Positions 14,449-21,651 of a DNA stretch of 39,176 nucleotides are shown here, piece by piece. This DNA comes from Candidatus Shapirobacteria bacterium. GTDB taxonomy: Bacteria; Patescibacteriota; Microgenomatia; UBA12405. The notes under the pieces were generated by a model. It made no database searches. It was not told the DNA's origin and worked only from the letters and a program-made list of their open reading frames with translations. A program made the position numbers and the translations under genes. Position 1 is the first letter of the stretch. Every line of letters starts with the position of its first letter. The stretch covers positions 1 through 39,176 of the forward strand of contig JAQVSI010000008.1 of the NCBI GenBank assembly GCA_028700625.1. The letters are read 5' to 3'.

Positions 14449-14677
14449 AACAGACGAATTAGGAGTCATTATCTACAATAAAGGTCTTTGTTATTGCTCT
14501 GTTTGTGTACCGAAAGCCATGAAGAGTAAAGATATTGAAAAAATAACAAATATCATGAATCCGACTGGAATTACTAGTCAATGGAAAATTGATAAAGAAA
14601 ATTTTAAAGGTGGGGAGAAAAATCCTTGTGAGTGTGACACCGATCCAAATAGAAAACATTATTTATTAAAATGTTAA
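14438..14677 (+). CDS. Small cysteine-containing hypothetical protein
   Basis: The 79-aa protein has CYCSVC (residues ~18-23) and CECDTD (~63-68) clusters plus a terminal Cys, compatible with zinc binding. It overlaps the nuclease gene by 11 nt and the next gene by 7 nt. It is unrecognised. Confidence 0.65.
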   Translation: MQNKTDELGVIIYNKGLCYCSVCVPKAMKSKDIEKITNIMNPTGITSQWKIDKENFKGGEKNPCECDTDPNRKHYLLKC

Positions 14678-14907
14678 ATATGAAAAACAAACTAGAAACA
14701 ATAATAGTAATCGGAATTATTTTAATAATCATTTCTTTCTTTTTAGGAAAAAATTTATTTCCAAAAAAGATTTTAATTTTGGATCAACTCCAAAAATGCC
14801 AAGATGAAAAAGGTGAATTTAGTGTTTTTTATAATAGTTTTTCGAAAGATTATCGAGTTAGTTGTAAAATTCCAGCCAAAGATATTTATAGTTTTGACTC
14901 TAAATAA
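14671..14907 (+). CDS. Small single-pass membrane protein
   Basis: The 78-aa protein has one hydrophobic segment (TIIVIGIILIIISFFLG) near the N-terminus, followed by a short soluble domain with two Cys residues (QKCQDEKG, VSCKIP) that could form a disulfide if outside the membrane. The start may be the second ATG at 14680, 2 nt after the upstream stop. Function unknown. Confidence 0.65.
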   Translation: MLNMKNKLETIIVIGIILIIISFFLGKNLFPKKILILDQLQKCQDEKGEFSVFYNSFSKDYRVSCKIPAKDIYSFDSK

Positions 14908-14909
14908 AT

Positions 14910-15011
14910 ATGAAATCAAAAGCACCTTTTACTCATAATTTTCCTAAAAAGATTAAAAAATGGCGCGAAGCCAATAAAAGAAAAAATTTAAATAGGAGAA
15001 ACTCAAAATGA
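14910..15011 (+). CDS. Small basic peptide (33 aa)
   Basis: Too short for the ORF track. The ATG at 14910 is 2 nt after the previous stop; the TGA at 15009-15011 overlaps the next ATG (ATGA). The product is very basic (FPKKIKKWREANKRKN) and could bind nucleic acid. The AGGAG at 14994 inside it serves as ribosome site for the next gene. Confidence 0.45.
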   Translation: MKSKAPFTHNFPKKIKKWREANKRKNLNRRNSK

Positions 15012-15340
15012 TGAGACAAGTATTTTACACAAAATGGCCATTACTTGAATTTTATTTGACAATTTGGTGTTTAAGTTTAAAAACAGCAATAATGAGAGAA
15101 TCTATTGAATCGATGTCTTATGAGTATATAAGATTTATGATCTTATGGAAAAATAAAGAAATTTATCATTTTAGGTTATACACAACAGTTGAAATAAGAA
15201 ACTCTCAATTAAGACAAAAAATTGAAAATAGAACAATGAGAGAAGGTTTTACAGTGGAAGAATTGGAAGAAATAATAAAAATGAGTAAAAAATATATTAA
15301 TGAAATTAAAGATAAACAACAATATGAAAAACATTCTTAA
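15008..15340 (+). CDS. Hypothetical protein
   Basis: The 110-aa protein starts MMRQVFYTKWPLLEFYLTIW with a hydrophobic/aromatic N-terminal part that could touch the membrane, then a charged helical C-terminus (EELEEIIKMSKKYINEIKD). AGGAG lies 9-10 nt upstream. No family is recognised. Confidence 0.65.
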   Translation: MMRQVFYTKWPLLEFYLTIWCLSLKTAIMRESIESMSYEYIRFMILWKNKEIYHFRLYTTVEIRNSQLRQKIENRTMREGFTVEELEEIIKMSKKYINEIKDKQQYEKHS

Positions 15341-15587
15341 AAAATTAATTTGGTGGCTAACTGATCGTTGCCTTTCTTGTGGTGGCGAGGTTGAAAGTTG
15401 GGATAATTTTGAATCTTTCAATTGCTCTAAATGTGGAAAATCTACTCAGGGTTGGCCAATGAGAGAAGAAATAAGAAATGGCTTTTATCTTACTTTTGAT
15501 AGAAAAAAGAGACTTGTGAGGGTTCAAGGATACTCAAATGGAGAAGAAGTTTTGGTTATGGGTTTATTGGGAGACTCAAAATTATGA
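15324..15587 (+). CDS. Small zinc-ribbon-like protein
   Basis: I choose the ATG at 15324 (MKNILKKLIWWL) rather than the track start at 15300, which lies deeper in the preceding gene. Two Cys pairs, CLSCGG and CSKCGK, form a probable zinc ribbon. An amphipathic N-terminal helix precedes it. The TGA stop overlaps the next ATG. The role is unknown. Confidence 0.65.
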   Translation: MKNILKKLIWWLTDRCLSCGGEVESWDNFESFNCSKCGKSTQGWPMREEIRNGFYLTFDRKKRLVRVQGYSNGEEVLVMGLLGDSKL

Positions 15588-15760
15588 AATGTCCAAATTG
15601 CAACTACGAAATAAGTGACAAAGAAGTTTTTAAGCGCTTTGCCTCTATCGGAGGTAAAAAATCAGCTAAGTCTATGACTAAAAAACAACGTATAGAAAGA
15701 GCAAAAAAGGCAGTAAATACTAGATGGAAAAACAAGTCCTTGACATCTACTAACAAGTGA
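15584..15760 (+). CDS. Small zinc-ribbon/basic protein (58 aa)
   Basis: Below the ORF-track cut-off. It starts in an ATGA overlap, begins MKCPNCNYEI, and continues with the basic stretch IGGKKSAKSMTKKQRIERAKKA, reminiscent of short DNA-binding phage proteins. Its last codons overlap the promoter at 15740. No further Cys pair is present, so zinc binding would need dimerisation. Confidence 0.6.
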   Translation: MKCPNCNYEISDKEVFKRFASIGGKKSAKSMTKKQRIERAKKAVNTRWKNKSLTSTNK

Positions 15761-15767
15761 GTATAAT
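15740..15767 (+). promoter_or_regulatory. Strong promoter with palindromic operator
   Basis: TTGACA (15740-15745), a 16-nt spacer and perfect TATAAT (15762-15767). The palindrome TACTAAC-AA-GTGAGTA (15748-15763) covers the spacer and enters the -10 box. It drives the membrane-anchored hydrolase-like gene at 15801. Confidence 0.8.
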
Positions 15768-15800
15768 TAAAGTAATTAATCATTCATTATTCTAAGAATT

Positions 15801-16457
15801 ATGAAAATAAATACAAAAAAAGAAAGTAAAGTTTCCAAAATCTTTACTCCAAAAAATAAAAAAATTGGAAAAGTAGTGTTATTTAGTTTGTCTTTTATAT
15901 TATTAACAGGGCTTTTTTATGTTGGATTTAGTAAAGCAGCTAAATTTTTAAATGCTAATGAGTTTGTAAAATATCCAGTTGTTAAAATTCAATTTCACAA
16001 ACCTTTTGAGTTTGTGCCAAATGAAGTAATGGCTGAACGCCGAGCTATGGATAAACTCATTCAAGAAAAGTCTATTGAATGGGCAGAAGAACTTAAAAAT
16101 CCAGATCCTATTATAGATTTTAATGATCCAACTACCTATAAAGAAGAACAAATCCAAAAATATGCTCAATTATTTTGGGATCATATTTGGGAAAGTGAAA
16201 GTTCCAAGGGTAAAAATACCGATCCAACTGCTCTCCATATTTATTGTAGAAATAAAGGGATGTGGAATGAGATAGGTTATTCTCCTTCTACTAAATACTG
16301 TTTTAGTTCTGAGGCTGAAGCTATCGCTTTCGTCCCTGAATATATCCAAAGAAACTGTGATGGAAAACTTTTGAGCCAATGTCTTTGTTATTGGAATAAA
16401 GGAACAAAAGATGAAACCTGCGCTTATTCTGAAGGCAATTTATCAATGGCAAACTAA
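15801..16457 (+). CDS. Membrane-anchored lytic-transglycosylase-like protein
   Basis: The protein has 218 aa. A basic N-terminus is followed by one transmembrane helix (~24-42) and a linker. A C-terminal domain (~120-218) starts with HIWESESSKGKN, where E131 sits like the catalytic Glu of soluble lytic transglycosylases. It continues with YCRNKGMWNEIGY, KYCFSSEAEA and LCYWNKGTKDETCAYS. Six or more Cys in this domain suggest disulfides outside the cytoplasm. I associate this Cys-rich variant with Patescibacteria. It is separate from the late lysis cassette and has its own operator-bearing promoter, so a role other than final lysis is possible, such as wall remodelling or superinfection control. 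Confidence 0.65.
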   Translation: MKINTKKESKVSKIFTPKNKKIGKVVLFSLSFILLTGLFYVGFSKAAKFLNANEFVKYPVVKIQFHKPFEFVPNEVMAERRAMDKLIQEKSIEWAEELKNPDPIIDFNDPTTYKEEQIQKYAQLFWDHIWESESSKGKNTDPTALHIYCRNKGMWNEIGYSPSTKYCFSSEAEAIAFVPEYIQRNCDGKLLSQCLCYWNKGTKDETCAYSEGNLSMAN

Positions 16458-16459
16458 TT

Positions 16460-16888
16460 ATGAATAATAAAGAAATTTTAGAAAAAGCAATTCAAAAAGC
16501 TATTGATAATGGTTTTAAAATAATAATTGGAGATATTTTAGTTACTAGAATTGATTGTGAAGATTTAGATAAAATTTATATTCATTTTTTTGATAATGAG
16601 ACGAATGAAAGTGATATGTTTACTTTTAATTTATGGAAAATAATTTTTTCCCATGACTTTGCTAAGTCATTTTGGGGAGAAGAATTAGAGAGGAGATGGA
16701 GATGTAAAACTTGTAATTATTCAAAAAAATATTTTTCACACAACGACAGTGAATACTGTCCAAATGACGGTAAACATTTAATAGATAATAACGAACCTAA
16801 AAATAAATTTGATCAAGACTGGGCTAGAAAATTACAAGAAATGATATTAGAGGAAAATCCTATTAAATATTTGGAAGAATTTTTATGA
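16460..16888 (+). CDS. Hypothetical protein with zinc-ribbon
   Basis: The 142-aa protein has an N-terminal alpha/beta part (~1-75) and a CKTCNYSKKYF ... YCPNDGKHL pattern (~85-110) giving three or four metal ligands. It begins 2 nt after the hydrolase-like gene and ends TGA in an ATGA overlap. It is unrecognised. Confidence 0.65.
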   Translation: MNNKEILEKAIQKAIDNGFKIIIGDILVTRIDCEDLDKIYIHFFDNETNESDMFTFNLWKIIFSHDFAKSFWGEELERRWRCKTCNYSKKYFSHNDSEYCPNDGKHLIDNNEPKNKFDQDWARKLQEMILEENPIKYLEEFL

Positions 16889-17025
16889 AAAAAATACATC
16901 AAAGAAGTTGGCAAGTTTCTACAATCCACTTCTGTTTACGCCACCCAGAAGCCATCAAAAAGTTTCCTAAATTTATTAGACCACAAGTGAGACAGGCTAT
17001 TAGTTTATATGGAGTAAAAGCATGA
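16885..17025 (+). CDS. Small basic protein (46 aa)
   Basis: Below the track cut-off. It starts in an ATGA overlap at 16885 and ends TGA at 17023-17025, again overlapping the next ATG. It is basic (IKKFPKFIRPQVRQAI). Function unknown; the chain of coupled starts is the main support. Confidence 0.5.
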   Translation: MKKIHQRSWQVSTIHFCLRHPEAIKKFPKFIRPQVRQAISLYGVKA

Positions 17026-17180
17026 TTTGTCAAAAATGTGGTGAAGAAATGGAAATTAAAGATGTTTTAGTGGCTAGGACTACTGATCCAAAAGATGATG
17101 ATGTTTGGGAAAAGATGTGGGTTTGTGATTGTGGAGAAAAGTTAGAAATTATAAATTCAGAAGAGGAGATGGAAGAATGA
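17022..17180 (+). CDS. Small zinc-ribbon protein (52 aa)
   Basis: Below the track cut-off. CQKCGEE at the N-terminus and CDCGEK further on form a four-Cys zinc ribbon split by an acidic loop (TTDPKDDDVW). It overlaps the genes on both sides by 4 nt. It could be an adaptor to a nucleic-acid enzyme. Confidence 0.6.
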   Translation: MICQKCGEEMEIKDVLVARTTDPKDDDVWEKMWVCDCGEKLEIINSEEEMEE

Positions 17181-17461
17181 AATTATATTTGCACTTTTTG
17201 AAACAAAAAATAATTAAATTTTTATTAAAAAAATTAGATCAGAATTATATTGAAAAATATATTGTAAACTCTGACAAATTGACAATAAACTTAAAAGGTT
17301 TAATTCCAAAAGATAATACTTGGTATAACCTTGCATTTACTTTTAGTTTTTGGATGAAAAACGGAAGTAAGAAAGAAAGTAAATTTGAAGATATGGCAAT
17401 TTTTAAGAACGGATTAAAACAAAAAGACATTAAAAAATTATTTAAAATTACCCAAAAATAA
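17177..17461 (+). CDS. Hypothetical protein (94 aa)
   Basis: The true start is the ATG at 17177 (MKLYLHFLKQK) in an ATGA overlap; the track start lies inside the zinc-ribbon gene. The product is basic and helical at the N-terminus, with a central SFWMKNGSKKESKF. It is unrecognised. Confidence 0.6.
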   Translation: MKLYLHFLKQKIIKFLLKKLDQNYIEKYIVNSDKLTINLKGLIPKDNTWYNLAFTFSFWMKNGSKKESKFEDMAIFKNGLKQKDIKKLFKITQK

Positions 17462-17462
17462 C

Positions 17463-17714
17463 ATGAAATATGTAATGTTTGACCATTCTTTCCCTGTAAT
17501 TTTCCAAGACGGAATCGGACACAATGAAATAAAAGTAAAAAATATGTCCCCTACTTCAGCTGGATTCGTTTCTGTTGTGCCGGGTATATCTAAAAAAAAC
17601 AAAGCAAGCGCCTACTTAGATATTAGAGTTTTTGGAGAGAGTATTAGTCTTGGACTCAAACCAAGCGATAGAGATTTAGAAATTTTTGAGAGGTATTTTG
17701 GAGAATATTATTAA
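17463..17714 (+). CDS. Hypothetical protein (83 aa)
   Basis: A small alpha/beta protein with HNEIKVKNMSPTSAGFVSV and SLGLKPSDRDLEIF. It lies 12 nt upstream of rtcB, so it is probably co-translated with it. No known RtcB partner (archease-like) signature is visible. Confidence 0.7.
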   Translation: MKYVMFDHSFPVIFQDGIGHNEIKVKNMSPTSAGFVSVVPGISKKNKASAYLDIRVFGESISLGLKPSDRDLEIFERYFGEYY

Positions 17715-17726
17715 TTTATAAAAATT

Positions 17727-18929
17727 ATGGAAGTAATAAATACAGAAAAACAACCAATTAAAATTTGGTCAAAAAATACAGAAGCAGGAGCAATTAGCCA
17801 ATTGAAAAATTTGGCTAATTTACCTTTTATTCATAAATGGGTTTGTGCTATGCCAGATTGTCATCAAGGCTATGGTATGCCTATTGGTGGAGTTATTGCT
17901 ACCGAAGGAGTAATTATTCCAAATGCTGTTGGAGTTGATATTGGGTGTGGTATGTGTGCAGTTAAAACTTCTTTAACTGAAATTAGTCAAGATCAATTAA
18001 AAGAAATAATGGCTATGATTAGAAAAACAATTCCTGTTGGATTTAAACATCATTCTAAAAAACAAGATGAAAGTTTAATGCCAAAAGTTCCAAATTCTAA
18101 ATTTTATTCAGAAGAACATTTAAGAATAGAAATGCCTATTTGTGGACAAGAATATCAAAATGCATTAACTCAAATTGGCACTCTTGGTGGTGGAAATCAT
18201 TTTATTGAAATACAAAAAGGTGATGATGGTCATATTTGGATAATGATCCATAGTGGATCAAGAAATTTGGGATATCAAGTAGCGAATCACTACAATAAAG
18301 TTGCACAAGAATTATGTAGAAAATGGTATTCAAATATACCAGAATTTCACGGAGAAGATGGTTTGGCATTTTTACCTATTGATACTAAAGAAGGTCAAGA
18401 CTATTTAAACGAAATGCAATATTGTGTAGATTTTGCACTAGCAAATAGACTTTTAATGATGAATAGGATAATGGAATCATTTGAAAAAATAATTGGAAAA
18501 GGTAATTTTGGTAGTGTCCAAGATATTATAAATATTGCTCACAATTATGCTTCAATAGAGAATCATTTTGGAAAAAATGTTTGGGTTCACAGGAAAGGAG
18601 CAACCAAAGCATCGAAAGGTTTAGTTGGGATAATTCCCGGCTCAATGGGAACTTCGAGTTATATTGTTGAAGGTCTTGGAAATCCTGAAAGTTTTGAAAG
18701 TTGTAGTCATGGTGCTGGTCGTAAAATGGGAAGAAATGAAGCAGTAAAAACTTTAGATTTAAAACACGAACAAGAAATAATGAAAGGTATTTTAGGAGCG
18801 CCAAGAACTAAAGAAGATCTTCAAGAAGCACCGGGAGCATATAAAGATATTTTAGACGTGATGGAAAATCAAAAAGATTTAGTTAAAATTTTAGTTGAAT
18901 TAAAACCTTTAGCAGTTATTAAGGGATAA
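17727..18929 (+). CDS. rtcB: RtcB-type RNA ligase
   Basis: The protein has 400 aa, close to the short bacterial RtcB length. It carries the family signatures in order: MPDCHQGYGMPIGG (42-55), GVDIGCGM (69-76, metal-binding Asp and Cys), GGGNHFIE (154-161), HSGSRNLG (175-182), HNYASIENHFG (~272-282) and SHGAGR (327-332), whose His (H328) is the GMP-accepting residue. RtcB joins RNA 3'-phosphate or 2',3'-cyclic phosphate ends to 5'-OH ends using GTP and Mn2+. It repairs or splices tRNA. In a phage it may reverse host anticodon-nuclease cuts; here it could also join the halves of the permuted tRNA-like RNA at 12824-12955. No archease, RtcA or TROVE/Rsr gene is present. Confidence 0.95.
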   Translation: MEVINTEKQPIKIWSKNTEAGAISQLKNLANLPFIHKWVCAMPDCHQGYGMPIGGVIATEGVIIPNAVGVDIGCGMCAVKTSLTEISQDQLKEIMAMIRKTIPVGFKHHSKKQDESLMPKVPNSKFYSEEHLRIEMPICGQEYQNALTQIGTLGGGNHFIEIQKGDDGHIWIMIHSGSRNLGYQVANHYNKVAQELCRKWYSNIPEFHGEDGLAFLPIDTKEGQDYLNEMQYCVDFALANRLLMMNRIMESFEKIIGKGNFGSVQDIINIAHNYASIENHFGKNVWVHRKGATKASKGLVGIIPGSMGTSSYIVEGLGNPESFESCSHGAGRKMGRNEAVKTLDLKHEQEIMKGILGAPRTKEDLQEAPGAYKDILDVMENQKDLVKILVELKPLAVIKG

Positions 18930-18933
18930 AATT

Positions 18934-19104
18934 ATGTCTAAACAATCAAAATTCGTTCTGTCCACAAAAGCATTTAATAGTTTGAAAGAGGCGGAAGAAA
19001 AAGCCACTGGATATTTTAATGGTGGCCAATTGAAGCAAGATACAAAATGTTTTCTTGTGACAAAATGCTACAAACCAACAATTAAATTTAAGGAGATAAA
19101 ATAA
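18934..19104 (+). CDS. Small hypothetical protein (56 aa)
   Basis: Not in the ORF track. The ATG at 18934 lies 4 nt after the rtcB stop; TAA at 19102-19104. It contains FNSLKEAEEKATGYFNGGQL and two Cys in TKCFLVTKCYKP. It is probably co-expressed with rtcB; function unknown. Confidence 0.6.
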   Translation: MSKQSKFVLSTKAFNSLKEAEEKATGYFNGGQLKQDTKCFLVTKCYKPTIKFKEIK

Positions 19105-19110
19105 TTGATA

Positions 19111-19136
19111 AATTTCCCGAGAGCAGGCAGGAAATT
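19111..19136 (+). promoter_or_regulatory. Hairpin in the leader of the 19169 gene
   Basis: AATTTCC (19111-19117) pairs with GGAAATT (19130-19136) around CGAGAGCAGGCA. It lies between the small gene at 18934 and the membrane protein, whose start has no visible Shine-Dalgarno. It may affect translation or mRNA processing. It does not match a riboswitch I know. Confidence 0.4.
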
Positions 19137-19168
19137 AATTGAGTTATTTATTAATTTACTCTAAAAAT

Positions 19169-19627
19169 ATGACACAAATACTGCTCATTTCTGTTCTAAT
19201 TTTATTAATAACTTTATTGCTAGTGATAGCAATATTAAAATTTTCAGATTTTTATAAATTTTTAGAAGAAACAACAAACGTAAGAAATAAATTTTTTGTT
19301 AAATTAGAGAAAAAATTTGATAATAAGTTTTACAATACACGAAAGCGTGATGAAAATTTACTTAGAGAACTTCATAAAACTAGTAAATTAATTGAATTTA
19401 GTAACAAAACCTCTTTTGATGCAATAACAGAAATGCTTTGTATGGCAAGAAAAGAAATAAAAGAATGTTCTAAAAAATGCACTGGGATAGATAATGTTTC
19501 TCGTCAAAACCTTAATCAATATCCCGAAATAAAAAAGTTTTTGATTTTTATAAAAAAATCATCTGAAAATTCTGAAAAGACACTAACAACCTTTAATGAA
19601 ATAGTTAAAAAATCAAATCATAAATAA
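19169..19627 (+). CDS. Single-pass membrane protein with coiled-coil cytoplasmic part
   Basis: I choose the ATG at 19169 (MTQILLISVLILL) over the upstream TTG of the track. Residues ~3-24 form a strong transmembrane helix. The rest (~152 aa in total) is helical with charged heptads and a Cys-containing segment (LCMARKEIKECSKKC). Function unknown; it lies between the RtcB genes and the helicase. Confidence 0.65.
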   Translation: MTQILLISVLILLITLLLVIAILKFSDFYKFLEETTNVRNKFFVKLEKKFDNKFYNTRKRDENLLRELHKTSKLIEFSNKTSFDAITEMLCMARKEIKECSKKCTGIDNVSRQNLNQYPEIKKFLIFIKKSSENSEKTLTTFNEIVKKSNHK

Positions 19628-20833
19628 ATGGAGTTAAGACCTTACCAAAAAACAGCAGTCGAAAAATTACAATGGTCAGCTAAAATGCCCGGAAATGATT
19701 TAGTGTCACTCCCCACTGGTGCAGGAAAATCCTTAATAATTGCCCAGATAGCATCAGACAATGGCACTCATGTTCTTATTATCCAACCAACTCGAGAAAT
19801 TTTGGAACAGAACCTTGATAAACTATCGGTCATCGTTGGAAAAGATGTTGTAGGGGTTTACAGCGCGTCACTAGGAAGAAAAGAAATAAAAAAATATACT
19901 TTTGCTACTATTGGAAGTATTTTTAGAAAGCCAGAAGATTTTGTGCATTTTGAATTAATTATCATCGATGAATGTCATTTGGTGAATCCTAAGCGACTTG
20001 GTAGTATGTTTTTAGAGTTTTTGAATAAGGTTAATGAATTGAAGGGATCAGCGGTTAAAGTAGTGGGTTTAACCGCGACTCCTTATAGGCTTTGCCAACA
20101 ATATTTGAGATACCCAAATGGATTTATAGATACCATCACCACAATAAAACTGATCAATCGTGTTCGACCTGCTTTTTGGAATAGATTAATTTATAACATA
20201 AATGTTGGAGAACTTATTGAACAAGGGTATTTATGTCCTCTGAAATATCACAATATTGTCCTCGTTAAACAAGAACAGATGAAATTAAATATTAGCCACT
20301 CAGACTTTGATTTGGAGGCTTTTGAAGATCAAATTGCTGAAAAAGATAATGAAATTTATAGAGTTTTAGAAGCGTGTTCTAAAAACTTTAAATCTACTTT
20401 GGTTTTTTGCCCGACAGTGGAAAATGCTGAAAAACTAGCAGATATGTTTTTTGATGGGGAAGTGGTGTCGGCAAAAACTAAACCAAAAGAAAGGAAGAGA
20501 ATTATAAACGGCTTTAAAAGTGGAGAAATTAAGATAGTCTTTAATGTTGGCGTTCTAACAACAGGTTTTGATCATCCGGCGCTTGACTGTATTGTACTTT
20601 TAAGACCGACTCGATCCATTGGACTTCTATATCAGATGGTAGGTCGAGGATTGAGAATCGCGGAGGGAAAAAAGTTTTGTACAGTAGTGGACTTGACTGA
20701 CACTATCAAAAAAATTGGCAGAGTAGAAACTTTTAAACTTGAAAAAGTAGAAAATAAGTGGAACTTAACAAGTGAAACTAATTTGACAGGGTGGAATGGG
20801 GTAGAATTATATAAATTTACAATTCAAAAATGA
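19628..20833 (+). CDS. SF2 DEAD/DEAH-type helicase
   Basis: The 401-aa protein has a Q-like motif LRPYQKTAV (3-11), Walker A LPTGAGKS (28-35), motif Ib-like QPTREIL, Walker B IIDECH, motif III GLTATPYR and, in the second RecA domain, LVFCPTV, FNVGVLTTGFDHP and motif VI MVGRGLR. This layout matches the UvrB/RecG-like DECH group often seen in phages (for example T4 UvsW-like enzymes). It probably remodels recombination intermediates or forks. It overlaps the next gene in an ATGA junction. Confidence 0.9.
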   Translation: MELRPYQKTAVEKLQWSAKMPGNDLVSLPTGAGKSLIIAQIASDNGTHVLIIQPTREILEQNLDKLSVIVGKDVVGVYSASLGRKEIKKYTFATIGSIFRKPEDFVHFELIIIDECHLVNPKRLGSMFLEFLNKVNELKGSAVKVVGLTATPYRLCQQYLRYPNGFIDTITTIKLINRVRPAFWNRLIYNINVGELIEQGYLCPLKYHNIVLVKQEQMKLNISHSDFDLEAFEDQIAEKDNEIYRVLEACSKNFKSTLVFCPTVENAEKLADMFFDGEVVSAKTKPKERKRIINGFKSGEIKIVFNVGVLTTGFDHPALDCIVLLRPTRSIGLLYQMVGRGLRIAEGKKFCTVVDLTDTIKKIGRVETFKLEKVENKWNLTSETNLTGWNGVELYKFTIQK

Positions 20834-21054
20834 AATTAATCACTAAAACAATTAAAAATCAGCAATTTTATGACATACCCAATAATTTTGGGACAATAAA
20901 AACACTAAAAATAGATGGTAAATATAAAAGATTTACTATTTATAATGAAATTCTTTCACCTCCAGTAATATCAAAGAGGTCTATTTGTTTGGCTAGAGTT
21001 CCTAAAATTTCTGGTCTTGAAATTATTATAAATGTAGAATTAATCAATGCTTAA
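20830..21054 (+). CDS. Hypothetical protein
   Basis: A 74-aa beta-rich basic protein (MKLITKTIKNQQFYDIPNNF). It starts in an ATGA overlap with the helicase stop and overlaps the next gene by 8 nt. It is unrecognised. Confidence 0.6.
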   Translation: MKLITKTIKNQQFYDIPNNFGTIKTLKIDGKYKRFTIYNEILSPPVISKRSICLARVPKISGLEIIINVELINA

Positions 21055-21259
21055 CTATTGCAAAAATAAAGAATTAAAAAGTGTTGGATTACATATTGAA
21101 GGGTGTTATCCTGATAAATGTCTTTTGTGCCAAAGAAGTATTATTGAACCAAATCAAAATCCTAAAAAAGACAAAATAGTTAAAAATTATGATGATCGAA
21201 AATTAGAATATAGAAATGAGACAATATTAGCAAATCACTGGAAGGAGATCCAAAAATGA
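21047..21259 (+). CDS. Small cysteine-rich protein
   Basis: The 70-aa protein has CKNK, CYPDKCLLC cysteines in the first ~30 residues, compatible with a zinc site, followed by a charged tail. ATGA overlaps link it to the next gene. Unknown function. Confidence 0.6.
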   Translation: MLNYCKNKELKSVGLHIEGCYPDKCLLCQRSIIEPNQNPKKDKIVKNYDDRKLEYRNETILANHWKEIQK

Positions 21260-21450
21260 TGACTGTTTATATTACTATTAGGAATAAAACTATTTTTGCC
21301 AGAACAGTAGTAAATCGAATAAAAGAAACTGGTTGTTATATTTGTGATGATGGATCAAAAATTAAACACAATCCCGATGATGGGGCGGTTAAATTGGCAA
21401 TTAAAGCATTAAAAACTATTAAAGAAGTGGGGGCAAGATGTCAAAAATAA
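21256..21450 (+). CDS. Hypothetical protein
   Basis: A 64-aa protein with a beta-rich start (MMTVYITIRNKTIFA) and a C-terminal helix (AVKLAIKALKTIKEV). It overlaps both neighbours. It is unrecognised. Confidence 0.55.
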   Translation: MMTVYITIRNKTIFARTVVNRIKETGCYICDDGSKIKHNPDDGAVKLAIKALKTIKEVGARCQK

Positions 21451-21650
21451 ATGAACTTTGTGAGTGGGAAAAACTAAATAATCCGGCAATAAGTTTAAAC
21501 GGTGATGTTTTATGCCCAAGTTGTCTTAAAAATAAAGCTATTATTACCGATTATGGAATGATTAGAAAGTGTAAAAAGTGTGAAAAGAATCATGTCCCAA
21601 CAATAATTCACGCAGTTATAAAAGAAGGTGGAAAGAATAGGTTTTACTAA
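21438..21650 (+). CDS. Small zinc-ribbon protein
   Basis: The 70-aa protein has CPSCLKN and CKKCEKN pairs separated by ~18 residues: a typical treble-clef or zinc-ribbon spacing. It ends 1 nt before the ATG of the next gene. Confidence 0.65.
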   Translation: MSKINELCEWEKLNNPAISLNGDVLCPSCLKNKAIITDYGMIRKCKKCEKNHVPTIIHAVIKEGGKNRFY

Positions 21651-21651
21651 A

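Noticed and set aside
19111-19136. Riboswitch upstream of the 19169 membrane gene
   Set aside because: Only one 7-bp stem is visible and the loop does not match a known aptamer; listed only as a hairpin.
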